From positions 67,762 to 131,761 of the forward strand of contig JBPWQW010000005.1 in NCBI GenBank assembly GCA_051814705.1: a stretch of 64,000 nucleotides of DNA, in the 5' to 3' direction. Positions within the stretch are counted from its first letter, which is position 1. Every line of letters starts with the position of its first letter. Below are positions 7,867 to 15,406 of the stretch, piece by piece. The notes under the pieces are model-generated. The model saw only the letters and a program-made list of their open reading frames with translations, ran no database searches and was not told the origin of the DNA. The position numbers were made by a program, and so were the translations under genes. The DNA comes from Geojedonia sp051814705. GTDB lineage: Bacteria; Bacteroidota; Bacteroidia; Flavobacteriales; Flavobacteriaceae.

Positions 7867-10329
7867 TTAGAAGCTTAAGCCAAAAACAAAGGCATCGTTA
7901 ATAAAGCCACTCTGGTAAGAGCGTACATAGTCCAGTCGTAAAAACCTAAATTTCCCCCAACCTATATTATCAATACCAAGGGTGTATTCTTGGTAAGGTT
8001 TGGTATCGGGTGTGGCCAAAGTGTGTGCACCAACAATGAGATTAAAATTTAATGTGTTAAGGAGTGGTATTTTTCCCAAGATATAGCCTCCAAAATTGTG
8101 TTCGGCATGAAGTTCCAAATAGGAGGTGTTGCTGCTTAGTTCGTAATAAGGCAAATTATTGAATACATTTAAGTACGACCCCGAACCCACATGGGTTTGG
8201 TTGCCATTAAAGAGTTGGTAGTCCATAAAGGCTATGTCATCGGCTTTAAAGAATTTCCCAGCCTTTATAGTGTACTGAAATTTGCCTTTGTTGCCCATAT
8301 TAAAATCTTGGGTCACTTGGCCTTTAATCTGGTCAAAATTATAATCGGATTGTGTAGCCGCAAAGCCTTTTTCGTAGCCCAAAGTGAGGGTGGGATAAGC
8401 GTCATTTGGGATGTTGATTTTACTGTCGGGATAGCTTAAATAGTGTAGCCCAAAATGGATGCTGGCACTCACATTTAATTTTAAGATGTTATGAACCTCA
8501 AAAGGGGCAAGGCCATGGGCGGTGTCGTCCAACGGATTATTGCTGGTATATTCCCTGTTGTTTTGTGGATACCAAACTTGGTCGGTAGTATTAAAAAGAG
8601 GTGTTCTACGCTCAAAAGACAAATTGGTATGCATTCTGAAGCCATTAAACAGCTCATTTGAAAAGGCTATTTTGGCAAAGGCTTTATCGTATAGCTTCAT
8701 ATAGTTCTTTTCGGCCAAAAGGGAATAGGCGGTATTCAGTAAGGTTGAGATCGGTTCGCTCGAATTAAACTGTTCGACTGTCGTACCTCCTGAAAGCGTT
8801 AAAAACGGCCGACTAACATTATTGAATTTATAAGTTGCAGAAAGGGTGCCTCTCAACTTATCGTCACTAAATCCGTAGTTTATATGGGCATTGAGCGAGA
8901 GATAGCGCCTAAATTCATCGTAATTTTTACGGTAATGTAAGCCAATCGTCGCATTCCAACCTTGTACGGTATTGAATTTTAAAGCCGAAATGGGTGAGCT
9001 CATCCCCGTATTCCAGTGCTCGTATGAATTACTGAAAGTATAACCCGACAGCAAGTTTCCCAGCTTTAATGCATTGTTTTTTCTATCGATGGAATCCAAA
9101 TAAGTCTCCGATTTTCTAAGCACTTGAAGGCTGTCCTTTTTGGTATAATCGTTAACTTCTTCAAGGGTTAAGGGCACAGGTCTGGTCTGCTTCCAAAACA
9201 GGGAATCCTTTTGGTTGGCTGCTTCAGCAAAGGATACAATTTCCCTTCCAAAATCTTTTTTATCCAGATCAGGATTGAATTCATATTGGCTATACACGGC
9301 TGTAAATCTGCCGTCTCCTTTAATTCCGAAAAGACCAAATTTAAAATCGATACGTTGTGAAATCAGTGCCCAAATAGCATCGCTTTCGGAATACGCGAAG
9401 TTTTGTTTTAAGGTGATGACATCGGCAGGCAGGATTTGAGCCTGTTCGCCCGTAATATCGAGCTCCAAGGCATAAATAGTCCATTGATTTTCCACAATAT
9501 AAATCATGCCCGAAAAGATGGGGTCTTTGTCCCGTTTGGGAATAACCCTAACTTTATTGATGAGGTTACCGCGGTCGTCATAAAAAATACCCTCCAGTTT
9601 ATAACGGTAGTAGTTAAAGGCATAATCGGCAATGGGCGAAATAATCTGGTTGCCAAGTTCGATGGTATTGTTGTAAAAATTATAATCCACATCCATGGCT
9701 GTGTTAAAGCTAAAACCATTATCGTCGCCACTAATTTTTGATGCGGTAATCTGTTCCTTGAGTTTATTTGGTCTTAAAAATTCCAGTTTTGAAATGGTTT
9801 CGGACAAATAAATCACGCCACTTCGTGTGGAATCCAATCCGCCACCCAAATCGCCAATTTCCTGTCCTAATATGTTTTTAGGTGCATCTTTGATTCGGAT
9901 CAGTCCACGAGAATAAAAATCAGCTTTATAAGATTGAATGCGATTTAAATGTTCCTTGCGTTTGGCAATGGCTTGACGGATAATGTTGTTGGCGGGATTT
10001 TCGTTAGCGTGAATTACCACTTCGTCCAAGCTGATCTCTTCCTCATCTAACACAGCATCCAACACCAAAGGAAAGCTATTGATAGTTACAGTTTTTTTGA
10101 GGGTCTTAAATCCCAAATATTGAAAGACAATGGTGTAGGTTTTGGGCAGGGAGATATTGAGTTCGTAATGACCTTCGTCATTACTGGTTGTTCCAGTAAA
10201 GGTGTTTTCAATATAAATGTTGACCGAAGGAAGTGGTTCTTGTTTACTGTTGGTAATGTTGCCCCTTATTTGTGAAATTCCCGTAAAGCAGTACAAGACA
10301 CAAAAAGAAGACACGAGAACCTGTTTCAT
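7867..10329 (-). CDS. DUF5686 outer-membrane protein with carboxypeptidase-regulatory-like domain
   Basis: An 820-residue exported protein. A signal peptide (about 1-20, ending GISQ) is followed by a CarboxypepD_reg-like beta-sandwich (IRGNITNSKQEPLPSVNIY to about 100). The DUF5686 region starts near VVIHANENPANNIIRQAI, and the C-terminal half has alternating aromatic strands ending in FVFGLSF, as expected of an outer-membrane beta-barrel. The role is unknown; this architecture is common and often well conserved in Bacteroidota. It overlaps smpB by 4 bp (ATGA), so the two are co-transcribed with smpB first. The length is normal for the family. Confidence 0.88.
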   Translation of the reverse strand: MKQVLVSSFCVLYCFTGISQIRGNITNSKQEPLPSVNIYIENTFTGTTSNDEGHYELNISLPKTYTIVFQYLGFKTLKKTVTINSFPLVLDAVLDEEEISLDEVVIHANENPANNIIRQAIAKRKEHLNRIQSYKADFYSRGLIRIKDAPKNILGQEIGDLGGGLDSTRSGVIYLSETISKLEFLRPNKLKEQITASKISGDDNGFSFNTAMDVDYNFYNNTIELGNQIISPIADYAFNYYRYKLEGIFYDDRGNLINKVRVIPKRDKDPIFSGMIYIVENQWTIYALELDITGEQAQILPADVITLKQNFAYSESDAIWALISQRIDFKFGLFGIKGDGRFTAVYSQYEFNPDLDKKDFGREIVSFAEAANQKDSLFWKQTRPVPLTLEEVNDYTKKDSLQVLRKSETYLDSIDRKNNALKLGNLLSGYTFSNSYEHWNTGMSSPISALKFNTVQGWNATIGLHYRKNYDEFRRYLSLNAHINYGFSDDKLRGTLSATYKFNNVSRPFLTLSGGTTVEQFNSSEPISTLLNTAYSLLAEKNYMKLYDKAFAKIAFSNELFNGFRMHTNLSFERRTPLFNTTDQVWYPQNNREYTSNNPLDDTAHGLAPFEVHNILKLNVSASIHFGLHYLSYPDSKINIPNDAYPTLTLGYEKGFAATQSDYNFDQIKGQVTQDFNMGNKGKFQYTIKAGKFFKADDIAFMDYQLFNGNQTHVGSGSYLNVFNNLPYYELSSNTSYLELHAEHNFGGYILGKIPLLNTLNFNLIVGAHTLATPDTKPYQEYTLGIDNIGWGKFRFLRLDYVRSYQSGFINDAFVFGLSF

Positions 10330-10784
10330 TTGTAGATTTTCTTGATCCGATCCAAATCCCGCTTGTTGTCCCGGTCTTTCATAGTTTCCCGTTTGTCATA
10401 AAGTTTTTTTCCTTTGGCAAGAGCGACGTCCAATTTAGCCAAACCTTTGTCGTTGATGAACAATTTTAAAGGAATAATGGTCAATCCTTTGGTCTCAACA
10501 TCTCTTGACAATTTTTTTAATTCACGCTTATTGAGCAACAATTTTCGCTCGGCCTTGGGTCTATGGTTGTAGTAATTTCCGAAGGCATACTCTTCAATGG
10601 TCATATTGATGGCAAACAATTCACCATTATCGTTAAACTCACAAAAACTTTCAGAAATAGACGCTTTACTGGCCCTGATGGATTTGATTTCGGTGCCTGT
10701 TAAAACAATTCCAGCTGTGTAAACATCCAGGATCTCGTACTCAAATCTTGCCTTTTTGTTTTGTATGTTGATCTTCTTTTGCAT
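10326..10784 (-). CDS. smpB: SsrA-binding protein SmpB
   Basis: A 152-residue tmRNA-binding protein that delivers tmRNA to stalled ribosomes for trans-translation. Diagnostic segments are NKKARFEYEI near the start, GTEIKSIRASKASI, the ERKLLLNKRELKKL stretch and the basic C-terminal tail ending DLDRIKKIYK. I start it at ATG 10784 rather than the TTG at 10793, because that TTG is part of a promoter-like TACCTTTG (10798-10791) and so would lie upstream of the transcript. If so, the leader is extremely short. It overlaps the DUF5686 gene by 4 bp. Confidence 0.95.
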   Translation of the reverse strand: MQKKINIQNKKARFEYEILDVYTAGIVLTGTEIKSIRASKASISESFCEFNDNGELFAINMTIEEYAFGNYYNHRPKAERKLLLNKRELKKLSRDVETKGLTIIPLKLFINDKGLAKLDVALAKGKKLYDKRETMKDRDNKRDLDRIKKIYK

Positions 10785-10841
10785 GGATGCCAAAGGTATA
10801 TAATTTAAGATAATTTTTAGACAAGACGGATAAGTATTCTG

Positions 10842-10849
10842 TAGTTTTG
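10842..10849 (+). promoter_or_regulatory. -7 element upstream of DUF6503 lipoprotein gene
   Basis: TAGTTTTG, matching the Bacteroidota TAnnTTTG consensus, 23 bp before the ATG at 10873. No clear TTG is seen at the -33 distance, so this is a moderate call. Confidence 0.5.
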
Positions 10850-10872
10850 CGGTTGACCCAAAAAACCTAATT

Positions 10873-11646
10873 ATGAAGCGTGTTCATCTTATTTTCCTTC
10901 TTGGATTAATTGTATTATCAAGTTGTAAAGATCAAAAGGAAACCAACCCAAATCTTGCGCAACAGGTCGTCGATAAGGCTATTAATGCGGTGGGAGGCCC
11001 GCAAATTAAGAATTCGGTTATTGAATTTGATTTTAGGGACCGGCATTATATAGCTACTAGAAAGAATTGGAAATTTCAATATGAGCGAATCTGGGCGGAT
11101 TCATTAGGAGAAATTAGGGATGTATTGTCCAATTCTGGCTTTCAAAGATTTATTAAGGATTCCGCAGTTGTGGTTGCCGATAGCATGGCGGTTAAATACA
11201 CAAGCTCCCTAAACTCGGTGCATTATTTTTCCATTTTGCCTTTTGGGCTTAACGACAAAGCCGTCAACAAAACCTATTTGGGGGAGGTCAAAATCAAAGG
11301 GAAAGCCTATCATAAAATCGAAGTCACTTTTAATGAAGAAGGAGGGGGCGAAGATTTTGATGATGTGTTTGTGTATTGGATCAGTAAGGACACTTATGAA
11401 GTAGATTATTTGTCCTATTCCTTTGAAGAAGGCCCCGGTGATACGGGTTTGCGTTTTAGAGAAGCCTACAACAGGAGAGGCGTAAATGGACTGTATTTTT
11501 CTGATTACAATAATTATAAAACAGAAGAAGGTTTCGCTACGGTTTCTAATTTGGACAGTTTGTATGTTGCAAACAAGTTGGAGCTTCTTTCCAAAATTGA
11601 ATTAGAAGCCATTAAAGTCAATTTATTACCAACATCTGATCGCTAA
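10873..11646 (+). CDS. DUF6503 family lipoprotein
   Basis: A 257-residue predicted lipoprotein with lipobox LSSC (Cys about 18). The pattern VVDKAINAVGGPQIKNSVIEFDFRD followed by RNWKFQYERI and later NKTYLGEVKIKGKAYHKIEV fits the DUF6503 family. This family is common in Flavobacteriia and may have a LolA/LolB-like lipid-binding fold; its function is untested. The gene diverges from smpB. Its 3' end overlaps the 3' end of the opposing histidine phosphatase gene by 29 bp, so the two transcripts are antisense there. Confidence 0.8.
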   Translation: MKRVHLIFLLGLIVLSSCKDQKETNPNLAQQVVDKAINAVGGPQIKNSVIEFDFRDRHYIATRKNWKFQYERIWADSLGEIRDVLSNSGFQRFIKDSAVVVADSMAVKYTSSLNSVHYFSILPFGLNDKAVNKTYLGEVKIKGKAYHKIEVTFNEEGGGEDFDDVFVYWISKDTYEVDYLSYSFEEGPGDTGLRFREAYNRRGVNGLYFSDYNNYKTEEGFATVSNLDSLYVANKLELLSKIELEAIKVNLLPTSDR

Positions 11647-12145
11647 TATTATCGCCACAAACGGTAACAATATAGAGGTTGCCATTGTTGCTGTCGTCAA
11701 TATCTTCATATTTTTTATGACCCAATAGTTTGTTGACAAAGGCAGGGGTTGTGTTACTGTGTCCTACGATTAACACCGTTTTACCTTTAGTCTCGTTCAT
11801 AAAGGATTGAGCTTCGATTTGATTAGGGTCATAACTCTTGAGTTCAAGATTGTTTTTGAATGCTGTTGGCTGTGCGGTTTCTTTGGTTCGATTGTATTGT
11901 GTAGAATACACTTCATCAAATTTTACTTTATCTAGAATAATACTCCAATGTTGAGCACGGGCTTTGCCAATTTCAGTCAGATGTGGGTTTTTATCTGAAG
12001 GATCCGAACGGTCTTTTTCGGCATGACGTATGAAATAATAGGTTGAGGTTACGATTTCAGAGGTGGCTTCAGTTTTTTTGTCTTGGGTACAAGAAGAAAA
12101 TGCCAAAAGCACTATTATTAGAGATAAAAGATAACGGTGTTTCAT
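11618..12145 (-). CDS. histidine phosphatase family lipoprotein
   Basis: A 175-residue member of the phosphoglycerate-mutase-like histidine phosphatase superfamily. A lipoprotein signal (FSSC, Cys about 19) precedes the catalytic motif FIRHAEKD (nucleophile His41). The second His is in GHSNTT, and YSTQYNRTKETAQP gives the conserved Arg and Glu/Thr region. It probably removes phosphate from a small molecule in the periplasm or at the membrane; the substrate is unknown. It converges on, and overlaps by 29 bp, the DUF6503 gene. Confidence 0.88.
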   Translation of the reverse strand: MKHRYLLSLIIVLLAFSSCTQDKKTEATSEIVTSTYYFIRHAEKDRSDPSDKNPHLTEIGKARAQHWSIILDKVKFDEVYSTQYNRTKETAQPTAFKNNLELKSYDPNQIEAQSFMNETKGKTVLIVGHSNTTPAFVNKLLGHKKYEDIDDSNNGNLYIVTVCGDNISDQMLVIN

Positions 12146-12340
12146 GTTGAACGATTTGATTAAAGATAAAAAAAATGTACGAGAATGTTTGCAAGATTGT
12201 GTTATGTCTTTTCAAATAGGACGATTGAGTGCAAACTCGTTTTTTGATCCAAAATTTACCCTCAAATTTAACCTGTTATTAACAGTTAAATTGTTGAAGA
12301 CTTGTTAAGAATGAATTATCATGAGTGATATTTTATTCCT

Positions 12341-12348
12341 TAAATTTG
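12341..12348 (+). promoter_or_regulatory. -7 element of candidate 6S-like RNA
   Basis: TAAATTTG (TAnnTTTG form), about 12 bp before the first hairpin of the structured RNA that follows. There is no TTG at the 19-bp distance upstream. Confidence 0.45.
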
Positions 12349-12353
12349 TAAAT

Positions 12354-12520
12354 AGAAAAGCACTCATAGGAGTGCTTCTATATACCTTGTGGTAAAAGTC
12401 CCTACTAACATATACAGGGCTGAAAGTTAAATCTGGGATTCTCACATTAGGCTTCCCCAGAACATTCCAAAAACCACTAAAAGAAAGGGAGTTGTCTTAC
12501 ATAGACTCCCTTTTTTCTTT
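12354..12520 (+). ncRNA. structured RNA, candidate 6S-like (Flavo-1 type)
   Basis: A non-coding segment of about 165 nt with clear pairing. There is a 5' hairpin GCACTC-ATAG-GAGTGC (12360-12375). A closing stem joins GTGGT (12389-12393) and ACCAC (12473-12477). A side hairpin AGTCCCT/AGGGCT spans 12397-12421, and an apical stem TCTGGGA/TCCCCAGA spans 12432-12461. A strong terminator follows. A long stem with a central open region and terminal hairpin, plus size and its own promoter and terminator, resemble 6S RNA, which in Flavobacteriia includes the Flavo-1 motif. The family assignment is inference from shape only. The rest of the 762-bp gap (12146-12907) is AT-rich; only a short CCAC/GTGG hairpin near 12642-12656 is seen. 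Confidence 0.5.
12487..12518 (+). terminator. intrinsic terminator after candidate 6S-like RNA
   Basis: GGGAGT (12487-12492) pairs with ACTCCC (12505-12510), followed by a run of T residues. Confidence 0.85.
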
Positions 12521-12907
12521 TACAAAAGTAATTAATTTAGGTTTAAAATTAAACTATTTTTTTTAATATAAACCATAGGATTAACTCTTGTAAAATTATT
12601 AATAAACCCTTTCATTTTTAATAATTTACACAATACCTTCATGCCACTTAACGGTGGTGTAAAGGCTCAAAATCCAAATGGCTTAAAGGCTTGTTGAAAA
12701 AGACGCTTATACTATCAACCACACTAATTTTTATACCTATAGTAATATTCTGATTTCTTTTCGACTAATGTCATTTTTAAGTTTTTTAGAATTGAAAGGA
12801 AATAAGCAATAATTTACAACTTTGTAGCAGAACGACTTAGACAAAACAAGTGCTTTTTAATGTTATGATAGCATCCTTGAGCACAAACTTTTTTATACAT
12901 TTACAAC

Positions 12908-14206
12908 ATGATTGAACTAATAATAAAGAAAAGAAACGGCTTCGAATTAACTAAAGAAGACTACAAATCTATAATTGATGGTTTTCTTTCTGGAGATATT
13001 CCAGATTACCAAGTTTCGGCGTTTCTAATGGCGGTATATTTTAACGGCATGACCACCAACGAAACCGCTATACTCACCGAGGTCATGATGCGTTCAGGAG
13101 ACGTTATCGATTTGTCCGAAATTAAAGGCATTAAGGTGGATAAACACAGCACGGGTGGTGTTGGTGATAAAACTACTTTGGTACTTACACCTTTAGTTGC
13201 TGCGGCTGGAGTGCCTGTTGCAAAAATGTCGGGAAGAGGTCTTGGGCATACTGGAGGCACTTTAGATAAAATGGAATCCATAAAAGGGCTGTCGGTCGAT
13301 TTGACGAGAGCTGAATTTATAGAAAACATAAAGAAACACAATATTGTAGTTTGTGGCCAAAATGCAAATTTGGTTCCTGCCGACAAAGCCCTGTACGCAC
13401 TTCGAGATGTTACTGGAACTGTCGATAATATTTCTTTGATTGCATCCAGTATTATGAGCAAAAAACTGGCCTGTGGTGCCGATGCAATTGTTATCGATAT
13501 TAAAGTAGGTTATGGCGCCATGATGAAAACGGTTGAAGAAGCTGAAGCATTGGCCAACATGATGATTGGGATTGGTTCCAAAATGAATAGGAAAGTCATT
13601 ACTGTCTTTACGTCAATGAGTGAGCCACTAGGATTTACAATTGGCAATGCTCTAGAAATTAAAGAAGTAATTGATACTTTAAAAGGTCATGGACCAGAAG
13701 ATTTAACCGCATTGTGCCTAGAACTGGGAAGTCATATGTTAGTACTTGGTAAGGCTGCTAAAACACAAGATGAAGCAGTTGAGCTATTAAAAGAATTGAT
13801 AGCGTCAGGTCAGGCTTATGAGAAATTTAAAGAGCTTGTTGCGGCACAAGGAGGAGATACTGAGGTTCTTGATCATGTCGAATTGTTGCCCAGCACCAAA
13901 TTTCATCAAACTTATCGAAGTAAAAAAAGTGGCTATATCAACGAATTAAATGCCATGGACATTGGTTTGGCTTCGGTTAAATTGGGAGCTGGTAGAGAAA
14001 CAAAACACAGCGAAATAGACTATGGAGCTGGAATACGCTTAAAAAAGAAGATAGGAGATTATGTAAAAATGAATGAAGAGTTGGCTATATTGTATTCTAA
14101 TACAGAATCCAGTTTTGAAAAAGCTTCAAAAATTATGGATTTAGCTTATATCATTAGCGATGAGAAACCCGAACATAAGCCTTTAATACTAAAAACTATA
14201 CTTTAA
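12908..14206 (+). CDS. deoA: thymidine / pyrimidine-nucleoside phosphorylase
   Basis: A 432-residue enzyme that splits thymidine, deoxyuridine or uridine with phosphate into base plus (deoxy)ribose-1-phosphate. The family signature SGRGLGHTGGTLDK (108-121) and the phosphate-binding KHSTGGVGDK (79-88) are intact, and the length matches the roughly 430-440 residues of DeoA/Pdp. Sequence alone does not separate thymidine-specific DeoA from broader Pdp. It starts the nucleoside cluster: this gene, long deoC, ALDH16-type dehydrogenase and deoD, with gaps of 54, 138 and 53 bp. The freed bases would feed the pyrimidine catabolic operon at 55-64 kb. Confidence 0.93.
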   Translation: MIELIIKKRNGFELTKEDYKSIIDGFLSGDIPDYQVSAFLMAVYFNGMTTNETAILTEVMMRSGDVIDLSEIKGIKVDKHSTGGVGDKTTLVLTPLVAAAGVPVAKMSGRGLGHTGGTLDKMESIKGLSVDLTRAEFIENIKKHNIVVCGQNANLVPADKALYALRDVTGTVDNISLIASSIMSKKLACGADAIVIDIKVGYGAMMKTVEEAEALANMMIGIGSKMNRKVITVFTSMSEPLGFTIGNALEIKEVIDTLKGHGPEDLTALCLELGSHMLVLGKAAKTQDEAVELLKELIASGQAYEKFKELVAAQGGDTEVLDHVELLPSTKFHQTYRSKKSGYINELNAMDIGLASVKLGAGRETKHSEIDYGAGIRLKKKIGDYVKMNEELAILYSNTESSFEKASKIMDLAYIISDEKPEHKPLILKTIL

Positions 14207-14260
14207 ATCCTTTAGGATTTATTATTTTTAACGTTCAAAAATTTTAAACACATACCTTTA

Positions 14261-15268
14261 ATGGTTAATATAATAGAGAAGGATCACACCATGAAGTCTA
14301 ATACAATACCCATATCCCACATTAAAAGGAATGAAGGCCTTCCTTTTGATGCTACTGTTTTTAAAGATATTAATATTAATAAAAGTGCGGTTGAAAGAAG
14401 AGCGACAACGCTAGCCAATCGCAGGTCTGTAAAAAAAGAATGGCAAGCCGCCTGGTTGTTAAAGGCCATTAGTTGTATTGATTTAACAACACTTTCTGGC
14501 GACGATACCCAAAGTAATGTCCTGAGACTCTGTGCTAAAGCAAAATCACCCGTGCGATTGGATTTGTTGGAATCCTTGGGAATGAAAGAGGTCAACTTAC
14601 ATGTCGGTGCCGTTTGTGTATATCATAATCTTATTAAAGATGCTGTACTAGGCTTAAAAAACACTGCCATTCCAATAGCAGCGGTTTCTACAGGATTTCC
14701 AGCAGGAAATATTCCACTAAGTGAGAAATTAAGAGAGATTAAATTATCGGTTGCTGCTGGGGCCAAAGAAATTGATATTGTAGTGAGCCGAAGACTGGTG
14801 CTGAATTCAGATTGGAGAGGGCTTTATAATGAAGTTGCTGCATGTCGAGAAGCTTGTGGTGAGGCTCATATGAAAACCATTTTGGCCACTGGTGAAATCC
14901 CAACCTATACCAAGGTTGCAAAAGCCAGTTGGGTATGTATGATGGCTGGATCCGATTTTATTAAAACCAGTACAGGTAAAGAACCCGTAAATGCTACGAT
15001 TCCGGTGAGTCTTGTAATGATAAGAGCTATAAGAGAATACCATGAATTAACGGGCTTTAAAGTTGGATTTAAGCCTGCAGGAGGGATTAGTAAAGCAAAA
15101 CAGGCCATAAACTGGCTCGTGTTAATAAAAGAAGAACTCGGCAACGACTGGCTTACACCTCAATTATTCCGTTTTGGGGCTAGTAGTTTGTTAGGAGATA
15201 TAGAGCGACAACTGGAGCATTTTGTTACAGGACGTTATTCAGCGTCATTTAGACATCCAATGGCCTAA
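14261..15268 (+). CDS. deoC: deoxyribose-phosphate aldolase, long (eukaryote-like) form
   Basis: A 335-residue class I aldolase that cleaves 2-deoxyribose-5-phosphate to glyceraldehyde-3-phosphate and acetaldehyde. The active-site set is complete: Asp172 in EIDIVV, Schiff-base Lys235 in DFIKTSTGK and Lys271 in GFKPAGG; the phosphate loop FRFGASSLL is also present. It carries an N-terminal extension of about 70 residues and an RLDLLESLGMKEV region like the roughly 320-residue animal-type DERA, unlike the 219-residue paralogue at 18655. An internal ATG at 14291 is an alternative start. Its product acetaldehyde is a plausible substrate for the dehydrogenase that follows. Confidence 0.9.
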   Translation: MVNIIEKDHTMKSNTIPISHIKRNEGLPFDATVFKDININKSAVERRATTLANRRSVKKEWQAAWLLKAISCIDLTTLSGDDTQSNVLRLCAKAKSPVRLDLLESLGMKEVNLHVGAVCVYHNLIKDAVLGLKNTAIPIAAVSTGFPAGNIPLSEKLREIKLSVAAGAKEIDIVVSRRLVLNSDWRGLYNEVAACREACGEAHMKTILATGEIPTYTKVAKASWVCMMAGSDFIKTSTGKEPVNATIPVSLVMIRAIREYHELTGFKVGFKPAGGISKAKQAINWLVLIKEELGNDWLTPQLFRFGASSLLGDIERQLEHFVTGRYSASFRHPMA

Positions 15269-15406
15269 AAGTTAGGAGTTAAAAGGTATAAATTAAATTA
15301 GTTTACAAGTATTGATAATAAAGTGATTAGTCTGCAGTCTCAGTATTCAGTAAAAAAATATTCGTGTATTCGTGGCTATATAATGAAAAAATAAAGTATT
15401 AAATCG

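Noticed and set aside
12354..12520. tRNA or tmRNA
   Set aside because: No cloverleaf, no T-loop GTTCRANNC and no peptide tag frame; the length is too short for tmRNA.
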